Counted from the stretch's first letter, positions 1 to 8,340 are shown. The stretch is 64,000 bases of DNA from Actinacidiphila alni (GCF_900112845.1 NZ_FONG01000004.1:1-64000), one strand, 5' to 3'. Translations and numbers: made by a program. Notes: generated by a model not told the origin, from the sequence alone.

Positions 1-810
1 GCGCAGCACGCGCAGGGCGCCGGAGGCCATGACGTCGGAGGCGGCGAAGACCGCGTCCAGGTCGGGGCGGCGCCGCAGGAGTTCGGCCATCGCGCGGGCG
101 CCGCCCTCGGGGGTGAAATCGCCTTCGGCGATCAGGGCGGGGTCGGTCTCCGGCAGCACGTCACGGAATCCGTCGAGCCGGTCCACCGAGGCCAGTTGGT
201 CCAGCGGGCCGGTGATGTGGGCGATCGTGCGGCGGCCGATCGACAGCAGATGACGTACGGCGTCGCGGGCGCCCCCGCGATTGTCGCAGTCCACGTACAG
301 CGTGCGGCGGCCCGGGTCCTGCTCCGGCCAGGTGGGGCGCCCGCCGATCACGATCGGCACATCACCGGTACGGGAGAGCACCGGCAGCGAGTCGTCGGTG
401 TGCAGCGAGAAGATCAGCGCGCCGTCCACATGGCCACCCGCCAGATACCGCCCGACCCGCTCGTAGTCCGCCGTCCCCTCGGTGAGCAGCAGCACCAACT
501 GATTGTCGTGTGCGGTGAGTTCCTTGCTGATCCCGCGCACCTGCTGGGCGAAGAACGGATCGGTGAAGAACCGCGTCTCCGGCTCCGCCACCACCACCGC
601 GATCGCGTCATTACGCCGCGTCACCAGCGTACGAGCGGCCTGATTCGGCACGTACCCCAGCTCGTCGACCGCCTGACGGACCCGCTCCACCAGCGGTCCC
701 CGGACACCCACTCCCCCGTTCACCACGCGCGAGGCGGTGGCACGCGACACCCCGGCCCGCGCGGCGACGGCCTCCAACGTGGGACGCGGCGCGAAGCTCG
801 GGTCGGACAA
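1..810 (-). CDS. LacI-family transcriptional regulator (3' end outside window)
   Basis: DNA-binding repressor of the LacI/GalR family, normally controlling sugar-use genes. The N-terminal helix-turn-helix reads VAARAGVSRATASRVVNG and is followed by the hinge segment (VDELGYVPNQAARTL) and a periplasmic-binding-protein-like effector domain. About 270 residues are present and the C-terminus runs off the window edge. The start is a TTG at 810, chosen because GAGGAG lies six bases upstream and the HTH begins directly after it. An almost perfect palindrome, TGAGAGCGCTCTC, sits about 90 bases upstream, which suggests autoregulation. The same box occurs in front of a GH64 glucanase and a CBM32-beta-helix protein in this window, so these are candidate targets. 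The effector is unknown. Confidence 0.9.
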   Translation of the reverse strand, partial: MSDPSFAPRPTLEAVAARAGVSRATASRVVNGGVGVRGPLVERVRQAVDELGYVPNQAARTLVTRRNDAIAVVVAEPETRFFTDPFFAQQVRGISKELTAHDNQLVLLLTEGTADYERVGRYLAGGHVDGALIFSLHTDDSLPVLSRTGDVPIVIGGRPTWPEQDPGRRTLYVDCDNRGGARDAVRHLLSIGRRTIAHITGPLDQLASVDRLDGFRDVLPETDPALIAEGDFTPEGGARAMAELLRRRPDLDAVFAASDVMASGALRVLR

Positions 811-1300
811 GGGGGGCTCCTCGGTGCGGGGCGGGCCGGAAGAGACACGAGGGGGCGGCGGGGCGCGGACAGGCACAGCGTAACGGGTTACACCGCCGGA
901 TGAGAGCGCTCTCCCGACCGGGCGGTGAAAGCTTCCCGAATCGGTGAGTTTGGCGGGCCGGGCCCCGGGCAGCCGCCCTCTTGAGGCACCCCCCCCCCGC
1001 CTCACAGAGCCGATACGGCCGGCGGCATCCCCCCCGTCGTCCGGCCGTATCGGCTGGCGCGCGCCCGGCCTCCGGCCCGGGGCGCCGCATCGCGAGCCCC
1101 GCGCTCGGCGGGCATTCCCCGGGAGCGTGCCGGGGCGCCGGCTCCCGGCAGGCCGCAGCGGTCGGCGGACGTTACGGTGGACGAAGGCCGCCCTGTCGGG
1201 ACCGCGACCATCGCCGCAGGTCACACACGTACGCGCCGATGGGTCACCCGATCGCGGGGCCGCACCGACCAGCCGACTCACGATCAAGGAAGTCGCGCAC
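811..1300. other. Divergent intergenic region with a 15-bp inverted repeat
   Basis: This 490-base gap separates the divergent lacI and aldo/keto reductase genes. Besides the operator at 901-914 it holds a perfect inverted repeat with arms AGCCGATACGGCCGG (1008-1022) and CCGGCCGTATCGGCT (1041-1055) around an 18-base loop. Its location between divergent genes is odd for a terminator. I see no convincing coding sequence here. Confidence 0.6.
901..914. promoter_or_regulatory. LacI-type operator, GAGAGCGCTCTC box 1
   Basis: TGAGAGCGCTCTCC matches the perfect 14-base palindrome TGAGAGCGCTCTCA at 13 positions. It has the CG-centred form of LacI-family operators (compare the CebR/CelR box TGGGAGCGCTCCCA). 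It lies upstream of the truncated lacI gene. Confidence 0.7.
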
Positions 1301-2134
1301 ATGTCCCCTGTGCCCAACGTCATCCTCAACAATGGCGTCACCATCCCGCAGCTCGGCTTCGGGACGTATCAGATCGAGCCGAAGGACACCCGGGAAGCGG
1401 TCCGCACCGCCCTGGAGATCGGTTACCGCCATATCGACACGGCCCAGATGTACGGCAACGAGAAGGAAGTCGGCCAGGCCGTCGCCGACGCAGGCCTGCC
1501 CCGCGAGGAGGTCTTCCTCACCAGCAAGCTCAACAACGACTCGCACGCGTACGGCGACGCCCTCACCGCCTTCGCGCGCTCGCTCGACGAGCTGGACGTG
1601 GAGTATCTGGACCTGTTCCTGATCCACTGGCCGCTGGCCATGGTCGGTGACTTCACCGAGACCTGGCAGGCCCTGGAGGAGGTCTACGCGTCCGGCCGCG
1701 CCAAGGCGATCGGGGTGTCCAACTTCCAGCCGGCGCACCTCAGCAGGCTGCTGCAGAAGGGCACGGTCGTGCCCGCGGTCAACCAGATCGAGGTGCACCC
1801 GTATCTCGTGCAGGACGACGTCCGCGCCTTCGGCGCCGAGCACGAGATCGCGACCGAGGCGTGGTCGCCGATCGCTCAGGGCAAGGTGCTCTCCGATCCG
1901 GTGCTGGTCGCGATCGCCGAGCGGCTCGGCCGCAGCACCGCGCAGGTGACCTTGCGCTGGCACCTCCAGCGCGGCGACATCATCTTCCCGAAGTCGGTGA
2001 CGCGGGCCCGGGTGGAGGAGAATTTCCGGCTCTTCGACTTCGAGCTGACCGAGGCCGACATGGCCGACATCACCGCGCTCGACCGCGGCGAGCGCACCGG
2101 ACCCGACCCGGACGTCTTCGACTACGTGCCCTGA
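1301..2134 (+). CDS. Aldo/keto reductase (2,5-diketo-D-gluconate reductase-like)
   Basis: NADPH-dependent carbonyl reductase of the AKR superfamily, 277 residues, a normal length for a cytoplasmic single-domain TIM barrel. The catalytic tetrad is visible: Asp and Tyr in DTAQMYGNE, Lys in LTSKL and His in LIHWPL. The C-terminal NADP-binding segment reads IIFPKSVTRARVEENF. The ATG at 1301 is preceded by AAGGA. The frame stays open far upstream, but that extension is Arg/Pro-rich and lacks family sequence, so I discarded it. The physiological substrate cannot be read from the sequence. The gene stands alone, facing the Nudix gene across a hairpin. Confidence 0.93.
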   Translation: MSPVPNVILNNGVTIPQLGFGTYQIEPKDTREAVRTALEIGYRHIDTAQMYGNEKEVGQAVADAGLPREEVFLTSKLNNDSHAYGDALTAFARSLDELDVEYLDLFLIHWPLAMVGDFTETWQALEEVYASGRAKAIGVSNFQPAHLSRLLQKGTVVPAVNQIEVHPYLVQDDVRAFGAEHEIATEAWSPIAQGKVLSDPVLVAIAERLGRSTAQVTLRWHLQRGDIIFPKSVTRARVEENFRLFDFELTEADMADITALDRGERTGPDPDVFDYVP

Positions 2135-2146
2135 TTCGGCTCCGCG

Positions 2147-2165
2147 CCCCGACCCGGAGTCGGGG
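2147..2165. terminator. Hairpin between convergent genes
   Basis: CCCCGAC and GTCGGGG arms flank a five-base loop. It lies 12 bases after the aldo/keto reductase stop and near the end of the Nudix gene, so it could serve both strands. There is no T-run. Confidence 0.5.
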
Positions 2166-2183
2166 AGCCGGCCGCAGGGCCGG

Positions 2184-2684
2184 TCAGAGGGCGAGGGCCA
2201 CCGGCGCGGCCGGGACGCCGTCGGCGATCAGGGCCGCCAGCGGTGCGGCCAGGTCGCGCGGCGAGAACAGTTCGGGGCCGCGGTGGGCCGCGATGTCCGC
2301 GGGCCGCCACCAGCGGAAGCTCTCGATGTTCTCCGCGGCCAGCTCGTCGTCCGGCAGCGAGCCGCGCGGGACGAAGGACGCGGTGCGGACGAGGAAGTAG
2401 TCGTTGACCACGCCGTCGCGCCCCGGGACGAGACCGGCGGCGACGACTTCCTGGTGCCATACGTGCGGCGGGTCGCCGCCGAGCGTGAGACCGGTCTCCT
2501 CCGCGAGTTCCCTGCGCAGCGCCGCGAGCGGGGTCTCGCCCGTCTCGACGCCCCCGCCCGGGGCGGCCCAGACCGTGACCGCCGCCCCTTCGGGCTCCGC
2601 GATGACGTGCCGGCAGAGCAGGATGCGGTCCTCCTCGTCGAGGACGACCGCGCGGACCGACCGCCGCAGATGAGGGACGGGCAC
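2184..2684 (-). CDS. Nudix hydrolase
   Basis: Hydrolase of a nucleoside diphosphate linked to another moiety, 166 residues. The Nudix box GX5EX7REUXEEXGU is intact, ending in LRRELAEETGL and beginning at GGVETGE. The core is preceded by RAVVLDEEDRILLCRH. The start is a GTG at 2684. The next gene upstream, on the same strand, stops only nine bases away, so the two may be cotranscribed. The substrate is not predictable from the box alone. Confidence 0.88.
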   Translation of the reverse strand: MPVPHLRRSVRAVVLDEEDRILLCRHVIAEPEGAAVTVWAAPGGGVETGETPLAALRRELAEETGLTLGGDPPHVWHQEVVAAGLVPGRDGVVNDYFLVRTASFVPRGSLPDDELAAENIESFRWWRPADIAAHRGPELFSPRDLAAPLAALIADGVPAAPVALAL

Positions 2685-2693
2685 GCGGTCACG

Positions 2694-3026
2694 TTATCCG
2701 GACCGGCGCCCCAGCGCCTTGCTCAGCTCCGACTTGGTCATCGAGGACCGGCCTTCGATGCCGCGCTGCCTGGCCTCGTTGTAGAGCTGCTCCTTGGTCG
2801 GACCCTGCGCTCCGGAGTGCGAGCGACGGCCGCCGCGGTGGCCGGACGACTGGTCGTGGGTGGACGACCGGCTGGCCGTACGGGACTCGCCCGCGCGGGC
2901 CCGCTCCTTGTTGACGGTGCGCGCGGCGATCTCCTCGGCGCGCTTGCCGGACTCGCCGCGCTTCTTGGCGCTCTCCTTGATGTGCTCGTACTGGCGCTCG
3001 CGCTTGGCGCTCGATCCGCTGGGCAT
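2694..3026 (-). CDS. Small basic protein with C-terminal Rho-N/SAP-like motif
   Basis: A 110-residue, highly charged Lys/Arg/Ser-rich protein. Actinobacterial homologues are usually labelled plasmid-stabilization proteins. The first half is probably an extended coil (KRERQYEHIKESAKKRG). The last 35 residues (TKEQLYNEARQRGIEG, then MTKSELSKALGRR) have the helix-extended-helix pattern of Rho N-terminal or SAP domains, which bind nucleic acid. The ATG at 3026 was chosen because GAAAGG lies about eight bases upstream. The function is unknown. It immediately precedes the Nudix gene. Confidence 0.75.
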   Translation of the reverse strand: MPSGSSAKRERQYEHIKESAKKRGESGKRAEEIAARTVNKERARAGESRTASRSSTHDQSSGHRGGRRSHSGAQGPTKEQLYNEARQRGIEGRSSMTKSELSKALGRRSG

Positions 3027-3169
3027 GAGCGGCACCTTTCGTCATGGCCGGGGGGACGGGGACCGGGGCCGGTGTCCGTGCCGCTGCCCGTACCGGACGG
3101 CGGCCTTCCGTGCCCCGCGCCCGCGTCCCATCGTCGCCCGTACGCCTGCCCGCCGCATGCGGACCCACA

Positions 3170-3191
3170 CTCTGGACTCCACAGTCCAGAG
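3170..3191. promoter_or_regulatory. TetR-type operator upstream of SDR gene
   Basis: A perfect palindrome with nine-base arms CTCTGGACT and AGTCCAGAG around CCAC. It lies 60 bases before the SDR start. The TGGAC/GTCCA core recurs upstream of the neighbouring tetR gene at 4113-4130. Confidence 0.7.
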
Positions 3192-3250
3192 TCGTGTTAC
3201 GGTTTTTCTGAACCACACGGTCCAATCTGAAGAGCAGGGCGGAGAGCGGC

Positions 3251-4021
3251 ATGACGGCACGGCTGCGGGACAAGACGGCACTCGTCACCGGATCGACGAG
3301 CAATATCGGGCGGGCCATCGCGGTGGCGTTCGCGGCCGAGGGGGCGCATGTCGTGGTCTCCGGGCGGAGCGCGGAGCGCGGCGCCGAGGTGGTGGCGGGG
3401 ATCCGCGCGGCCGGCGGGCGGGCCGACTTCGTGGCGGCCGACCTCGACGGCAGCGCGGCGGCCAGTACGGCCCTGGCCGACGAGGCCGCGCGGGTGCTGG
3501 GCGGCCGGATCGACGTCCTGGTCAACAACGCGGGCATCTACCCGGGCTCGGTCACACCGGCCACCGACGAGGCCACCTTCGACCGGGTCTACGCGGTGAA
3601 CGTCAAGGCGCCGTATTTCCTCACCGCGGTGGTCGCGCCCCGGATGGCGGACCAGGGCGGCGGCGCGATCATCAATCTCGGCTCGTGGATCGCCCGGCTC
3701 GGCGTCCCGGTCGGCGCGCTCTACAGCTCGACCAAGGGCGCGATGGAGACGCTGACCAGGGCATGGGCCAGCGAATTCGGCCCGTCGGGCGTCCGGGTGA
3801 ACGCGATCTCGCCCGGCGTGGTCCGGGAGTCGGTGCCCGGTGAGAGCGGGCCGCGGCCGGGCGACTCGATGATGATCGGCACCCCCGCGGGGTCCTTCGG
3901 CGCGCCCGAGGCGATCGCGCACGCCGCGGTCTATCTGGCGGCGGACGAGTCCGCCTTCACGCACGGCGCGGTGATCGACGTGGACGGCGGGCGGACGGGC
4001 GTCGCGGTGATCGCGGCCTGA
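3251..4021 (+). CDS. SDR-family oxidoreductase
   Basis: Classical short-chain dehydrogenase/reductase, 256 residues. It shows the Rossmann motif TGSTSNIGRAIA, the NNAG motif, the catalytic Ser in INLGSW and YSSTK as the Tyr-Lys pair. The C-terminus ends with the usual IDVDGGRTG. The ATG at 3251 follows GGAGAG. It is transcribed toward a tetR gene in the same orientation, and both genes carry TGGAC palindromes upstream, so the reductase is the likely main target of that regulator. The natural substrate, which may also be the inducer or a precursor of it, is unknown. Confidence 0.92.
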   Translation: MTARLRDKTALVTGSTSNIGRAIAVAFAAEGAHVVVSGRSAERGAEVVAGIRAAGGRADFVAADLDGSAAASTALADEAARVLGGRIDVLVNNAGIYPGSVTPATDEATFDRVYAVNVKAPYFLTAVVAPRMADQGGGAIINLGSWIARLGVPVGALYSSTKGAMETLTRAWASEFGPSGVRVNAISPGVVRESVPGESGPRPGDSMMIGTPAGSFGAPEAIAHAAVYLAADESAFTHGAVIDVDGGRTGVAVIAA

Positions 4022-4112
4022 GGGCGCACCGACCGGGAGGCGGGGAACGTACGGCCGCGGCGGCGCCCTTCTGACGGCCGCCGTGGCCGTATCCTTGGCC
4101 TTCAGGAGAATC

Positions 4113-4130
4113 CTGGACCGCCGGGTCCAG
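4113..4130. promoter_or_regulatory. TetR-type operator upstream of tetR
   Basis: Arms CTGGACC and GGTCCAG around GCCG, centred about 34 bases before the GTG start. It shares the TGGAC core with the site at 3170-3191. This indicates autoregulation plus control of the SDR gene. Confidence 0.7.
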
Positions 4131-4154
4131 TCGGAGAGGTCGGAGAGTGGCGAC

Positions 4155-4748
4155 GTGCCGCAGGGGCTGACGAGCAAGGGTGCCGCCACCCGGGACCGCA
4201 TCATCGAGGGCGCGGCCGTCCTGATGCGGCAGTCGGGCGCGGGGGTGTCGCTGGACGAGATCCGCGAGGCGACCAGGACGAGCAAGAGCCAGCTCTTCCA
4301 CTACTTCCCGCAGGGCCGCGAGCAACTGCTGCTCGCGGTCGCCCGGCACGAGGCCGATCAGATCCTCGCCGACCAGCAGCCGCATCTGGACGACCTCACC
4401 AGCTGGCGGTCCTGGCACGCCTGGCGCAACACCGTCGTGGCCCGCTACCGCCGCCAGGGCAGGCACTGCCCGCTCAGCGTGCTGCTCGGTCAGCTCGCGC
4501 CGGACGACGAGGGTGCCCGTACGGTCACCGTCGACCTGCTGGAGCGCTGGCAGGCGAAGCTGGCCGCCGGGGTGCGGCACATGCAGGACCACGATCTGAT
4601 GACCCGCGGCATCGACGCGGAGCGCGCCGCAGAGGCGCTGCTGGTCTCGGTGGAGGGCGGCGCCCTCATCCTGATCTCCACCGGCAGCGTCAGCCCGCTG
4701 GAGACCTCGCTCGACCTGACGCTGGACCAGTTGCGCGTCCGGCCGTGA
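4155..4748 (+). CDS. TetR/AcrR-family transcriptional regulator
   Basis: Repressor of 197 residues. The N-terminal HTH covers about residues 8-55 (TRDRIIEGAAVLMRQSG to SKSQLFHYFPQG), followed by a helical ligand-binding domain with the TetR_C pattern. The GTG at 4155 was chosen over an in-frame ATG at 4083 because GGAGAG stands seven bases before it and because the 4113-4130 operator would otherwise lie inside the coding region. It is the likely regulator of the SDR gene upstream, since both carry the same operator core. The ligand is unknown. Confidence 0.88.
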   Translation: MPQGLTSKGAATRDRIIEGAAVLMRQSGAGVSLDEIREATRTSKSQLFHYFPQGREQLLLAVARHEADQILADQQPHLDDLTSWRSWHAWRNTVVARYRRQGRHCPLSVLLGQLAPDDEGARTVTVDLLERWQAKLAAGVRHMQDHDLMTRGIDAERAAEALLVSVEGGALILISTGSVSPLETSLDLTLDQLRVRP

Positions 4749-4829
4749 GACCCGCCCGCGAGCGGGACCGGTCACCCGCCCGCCCGGCTGGGCATGCGCG
4801 CGGCGCCCCGGGCTGCGAGATTCAGGGGC

Positions 4830-5675
4830 ATGACGCACCAACCGATGTGGGCGCGGCCCGAGCCGACCGGGCCGGTGGAGTGGCTGCCGGAACTGGACAT
4901 GCCGGATCCCGGCCGGCAGCGGCGGCTGACCGTACTGCTGCGCTGGCTGCTGCTGATCCCGCAGTTCATCGCCGTGTTCGTGCTCGGGGTCGGCGCGTTC
5001 TTCACGGTGATCGTCGGCTGGTTCGCCGCGCTCTTCACCGGCCGGCTGCCCGCCGGGGTGGCCCGCTACCTCGGCGCCTTCGTGGCGTACGAGACGCGGG
5101 TGCACGCCTCCTCGATGCTGCTGGTGGACCGCTATCCGCCGTTCGCGCTGCGGCCGGCCGAGCCGTATCCGGTGCGGATCGAACTGCGGCCGGGGCCGCT
5201 CAACCGGCTCGCGGTGTTCTTCCGCATCATCCTGATGATCCCGGCGGCGATCGTGCAGGGCCTGGTCACCTCGGGCTGGTACGCCCTCGGCTTCTTCTTC
5301 TGGCTGATCACGCTGGTGCTGGGCCGGATGCCGCGCCCGCTGTTCGAGGCGAGCGCGGCGACGCTGCGCTACAGCATGCGGTTCAGCGCGTACACCTTCA
5401 TGCTCACCTCGGCGTATCCGAAGCGGCTGTTCGGCGACGGCGACGCACCGCAGCTCCCGTACCGGGAGCCCGTCCCGGGCGGCGCGGCGCCGGTCTCGGC
5501 CACCAGGCCGCTGCTGCTGAGCACCGGGGCCAAGGTGCTGGTCGTGGTCTTCCTGCTGGTGGGCCTCGCCGGTGACGTCGTCGGCAACACGGCGCGCGAC
5601 TGGGACGGCGACCACGACGACAACGCCGCGGCGGCGCCGGCCGCCGCGGCTGTCGTCCCCCGTTCCGCCGGGTAG
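4830..5675 (+). CDS. DUF4389 membrane protein
   Basis: A 281-residue integral membrane protein with an internally repeated unit. A long hydrophobic stretch follows RRLTVLLRWLLLIPQ, and a second copy begins RLAVFFRIILMIPAAIVQG. Both hold the R-x-I/L-L-x-IP pattern typical of DUF4389. A final hydrophobic helix near residues 235-255 precedes an Asp-rich and Ala-rich tail. The ATG at 4830 follows CAGGGG. An upstream in-frame ATG at 4794 would add 12 Arg/Ala-rich residues and is less likely. No function is established for the family. It ends 18 bases from the convergent GH64 gene. Confidence 0.85.
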   Translation: MTHQPMWARPEPTGPVEWLPELDMPDPGRQRRLTVLLRWLLLIPQFIAVFVLGVGAFFTVIVGWFAALFTGRLPAGVARYLGAFVAYETRVHASSMLLVDRYPPFALRPAEPYPVRIELRPGPLNRLAVFFRIILMIPAAIVQGLVTSGWYALGFFFWLITLVLGRMPRPLFEASAATLRYSMRFSAYTFMLTSAYPKRLFGDGDAPQLPYREPVPGGAAPVSATRPLLLSTGAKVLVVVFLLVGLAGDVVGNTARDWDGDHDDNAAAAPAAAAVVPRSAG

Positions 5676-5693
5676 CGCGGCCGTCAGCGGCCG

Positions 5694-6896
5694 TCAGTCG
5701 AACGGGTCGAGGGTGACCGACGCCTCCTGCGGGTTGTCGTCGTGCACCAGCGACTCGTGGTTGCCGACGTCGTCGAAGGCGAAGGCGTACGCGTTGCCGT
5801 CCGCCATCTGCTCGTGCACCGCCTTCGCGTACTGGTTGGTCGTCGCGTCCTGGTAGAAGCCGGACGCGTCGGCGTCGGGCTGGTCGGAGTTGGTGAGCAG
5901 CGTCGTGCGGTTGTAACCGGCGCACAGCGTACGGGAGATGGGGCCGCGCACCTGGTCGTTGGGCGCGTCCAGCAGCTTGTAGCAGCCGAAGACGCTGTCG
6001 GCGTCGGGCTTGGTGAAGGACGTGACGACGGCGCCGGAGCTGTCGGTGAAGTTCATGACGTCGCCGGAGACCTTGCCGAAGTACTTGGTGTCCGGCTGGT
6101 CGCCGAAGGGCGTGACCGTCAGGGTCGAGGAACTGTACTTGTCCCAGACCCGGTTGATGTAGTCGTCCATCACCGAGGCGGGCAGCGCACCGGCCTCGAT
6201 GCCGTGGCCGGGGGCGAGCGCACGCAGCACACTGCCGTCGGGCGCGGTCTGCACCAGACCGCCCCAGCCGCCGGACTGCGCCTTCAGCTCGTCGAAGAAG
6301 CCCTTGTAGCCGCCGGGCTTGAGGTGTCCCGTGGTCTTCGTCGTCCCGTCGCCGCCCTTCACCCCGACCGCGTACGGGGCGGAGAACATGTCCACCTGCG
6401 TGCTGTTGATCCACAGGCCCGAGTCGTTGAGCGTGTATTCGCTCCAGTTGAACAGGGTGTTGTGGTTCGGGTCGTCCGGATTCTGCACGGCGGGCTGCAC
6501 CAGCCCGTCCGGGGTCAGCTTGAAGACCAGCTTCTGGCCGTAGGAGAAATACACCCGGCCGGAGAACTTGGGGAGCTTCACGGTCAGCGACTGGCCGTCC
6601 GCGGGGCCCGCGATGGACGCGTCCGGGGCCTCGGTGGGGGGATTGCCGCCGGCCGGCCAGGGGTGGAAGGTGCCGTCGGCGTCCGCCCAGCCCTGCTTTC
6701 CGGAGGCGAGGTCGGTGCCGATGTCGTAGACGTAGACCTGGTCGCCGCGGCCGGAGTTGTTGGTGAAGGTGAGCGGAATGGTGTCCGGCACCGAGGCCGA
6801 GGCGGTGGACGCGAGGCCGGCGGCGGTCAGACCGCCGCCGATCAACGTGGCCGCGGCCAGCGGTACGAACAGTTTCCGTCGTGTGGTGATGTACAC
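5694..6896 (-). CDS. Secreted GH64 beta-1,3-glucanase
   Basis: Laminaripentaose-type endo-beta-1,3-glucanase of 400 residues that would attack fungal or algal beta-1,3-glucan outside the cell. A Sec signal peptide covers about residues 1-35 (RRKLFVPLAAATLIGG, cleavage near ASA). The family catalytic pair is visible as Glu153 in NWSEYT and Asp169 in STQVDMF, 16 residues apart as in characterised GH64 enzymes. There is no carbohydrate-binding module. The GTG start at 6896 has GAGGAG eight bases upstream. A perfect TGAGAGCGCTCTCA operator lies 82 bases upstream, so expression is probably under a LacI-family repressor. Confidence 0.93.
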   Translation of the reverse strand: MYITTRRKLFVPLAAATLIGGGLTAAGLASTASASVPDTIPLTFTNNSGRGDQVYVYDIGTDLASGKQGWADADGTFHPWPAGGNPPTEAPDASIAGPADGQSLTVKLPKFSGRVYFSYGQKLVFKLTPDGLVQPAVQNPDDPNHNTLFNWSEYTLNDSGLWINSTQVDMFSAPYAVGVKGGDGTTKTTGHLKPGGYKGFFDELKAQSGGWGGLVQTAPDGSVLRALAPGHGIEAGALPASVMDDYINRVWDKYSSSTLTVTPFGDQPDTKYFGKVSGDVMNFTDSSGAVVTSFTKPDADSVFGCYKLLDAPNDQVRGPISRTLCAGYNRTTLLTNSDQPDADASGFYQDATTNQYAKAVHEQMADGNAYAFAFDDVGNHESLVHDDNPQEASVTLDPFD

Positions 6897-6977
6897 GCGC
6901 TGTACTCCTCATCAGTTGGGGCACCGCGGAGGACAGACGTCGCCGACATCGCGGAATCACGTCCTCCGCAGCGGTTC

Positions 6978-6991
6978 TGAGAGCGCTCTCA
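6978..6991. promoter_or_regulatory. LacI-type operator, GAGAGCGCTCTC box 2
   Basis: TGAGAGCGCTCTCA is a perfect 14-base palindrome between the second lacI gene and the GH64 gene. It matches the boxes at 901-914 and 30701-30714. Confidence 0.78.
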
Positions 6992-7053
6992 CCCTGGTGG
7001 GGATTGATCGATGTGTCAATGTCCCGGCCGCGGATTTCCGCTGCCGACGGTAA

Positions 7054-8085
7054 TCACCGCTGGTGGCCGGGGTGTTCGGTGGTGGTCTCTGCACGGAATT
7101 CACCGGAACCGCGCACAAGCAGACGGGTCAGCAGCACCACCGAGCGGGGCGCGGAGCGGTCGCCGCCGATCCGGGCGAAGAGCAGATTGGCGGCCGTGCC
7201 GCCGATCGCCACCGGGTCCTGGCTGACCACGGTCAGCGGCGGGCTCAGCCGTTCGGCCAGCGGCAGGTCGTCGAAGCCGACGATCGCCACCGGCGCCGGG
7301 TGGTCGAGACCGTCGAGCACGCCGAGGGTGATCAGGTCGTTGCTGGTGAACAGCGCGGTCGGCGGCCGGTCCAGGGCGCGCAGCCCGGCCAGCGCGGCGC
7401 GCGCCTCGCGGTGCGAGCGCAGACCGTGCCGGACCAGGTCGGGGTCCTCGGGCAGGCCGTGGGCGGCGAGCGCGTCCAGGTAGCCGAGGTGGCGCTCGCG
7501 CTGGGTCCAGATGTCGTAGCGGTCGCCGAGGTAGGCGATCCGGGTGTGGCCGTGGCCGAGCAGATGGGCGACGGCCCGTTCGGCGCCCGCGCGGTTGTCG
7601 ACGGTGACGGTGTCCACGGCCAGCCCCTTGGCGGGCCGGTCGACGCAGACCACCTGGGTGCCGCCCTCCATGGGCTGCTTGAGGAAGCCGTGGCCGCCCT
7701 TGGTGGGCACGATGATCAGGCCGTCCACCTGGCGTGCGGTGAAGGCGGCGATCACCTCGCGCTCGCGGCGCGGTTCGTCGTTGGTGCTGCCGACGAGCAC
7801 CACATAGCCGCGGCGGTGCGCCTCGTCCTCGACCGAGCGGGCCATCAGCGCGTAGAAGGGGTTGGCGAGGTCGTCCACGACCAGCGCGATGGTGGAGGTG
7901 CCAAGGTTCTTCTGCCGCAGATTGCGGGCGTTGTCGTTGCGCTGGTAGCCGAGCTTCCTGACGGCCTGCTCGACCCGCGCGGCGGTCCCCGGGGAGACAC
8001 CCGGCTCGCCCGAGACGACGCGGGAGACCGTCATCGGGCTCACCCCCGCGACGCGGGCCACGTCCTTCATCGTCGGGCGCCTCAC
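7054..8085 (-). CDS. LacI-family transcriptional regulator
   Basis: Sugar-responsive repressor, 343 residues, full length. The HTH reads MKDVARVAGVSPMTVSRVVS, followed by the hinge (LGYQRNDNARNLRQ) and an effector domain with the usual GFDDLPLAE and ending VRGSGEFRAE. The GTG at 8085 is preceded by GAGGAGGAGG. An in-frame ATG at 8199 would place the operator inside the gene, so I rejected it. It is divergent from the GH92 mannosidase gene. Two copies of TTGGTAACGTTC lie in the shared intergenic region, so it most likely represses itself and GH92. GH64 lies downstream on the same strand but carries a different box. Confidence 0.92.
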   Translation of the reverse strand: MRRPTMKDVARVAGVSPMTVSRVVSGEPGVSPGTAARVEQAVRKLGYQRNDNARNLRQKNLGTSTIALVVDDLANPFYALMARSVEDEAHRRGYVVLVGSTNDEPRREREVIAAFTARQVDGLIIVPTKGGHGFLKQPMEGGTQVVCVDRPAKGLAVDTVTVDNRAGAERAVAHLLGHGHTRIAYLGDRYDIWTQRERHLGYLDALAAHGLPEDPDLVRHGLRSHREARAALAGLRALDRPPTALFTSNDLITLGVLDGLDHPAPVAIVGFDDLPLAERLSPPLTVVSQDPVAIGGTAANLLFARIGGDRSAPRSVVLLTRLLVRGSGEFRAETTTEHPGHQR

Positions 8086-8140
8086 GGTCCTCCTCCTCGC
8101 GCGCCGCCGCACTCCGCCGGCTCCCGGCGCAGCAGGGTGA

Positions 8141-8157
8141 CTTGGTAACGTTCCCAG
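8141..8157. promoter_or_regulatory. LacI-type operator proximal to lacI
   Basis: CTTGGTAACGTTCCCAG, centred on AACGTT, the palindromic core of many LacI-family operators. Its first 13 bases (CTTGGTAACGTTC) repeat at 8243-8255. It lies about 56 bases upstream of the lacI start. Confidence 0.65.
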
Positions 8158-8241
8158 CCCATCCACCGCGTGGACAAGGGATATCCGGGGCCGGTTCACA
8201 CTCTTGACAGCACGTCAGGGACACCTCAAGAATGCGGTCCT

Positions 8242-8256
8242 GCTTGGTAACGTTCA
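8242..8256. promoter_or_regulatory. LacI-type operator proximal to GH92
   Basis: GCTTGGTAACGTTCA repeats the 13-base CTTGGTAACGTTC of the 8141-8157 site. The 102-base offset is close to ten helical turns, so two dimers could sit on the same face or loop. It is about 85 bases upstream of the GH92 start. Confidence 0.65.
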
Positions 8257-8340
8257 CATGCACTTCGCGCAGCCCCCCGTGCCCCGAGGCGGCCCGCAAG
8301 GACGACGGCGTGCCGCCTCCGCGAGAAGGTGGTTCCCTCC

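Noticed and set aside
944..1300. In-frame upstream extension of the aldo/keto reductase
   Set aside because: Pro/Arg-rich, spans the inverted repeat, and the enzyme family begins at the 1301 ATG.
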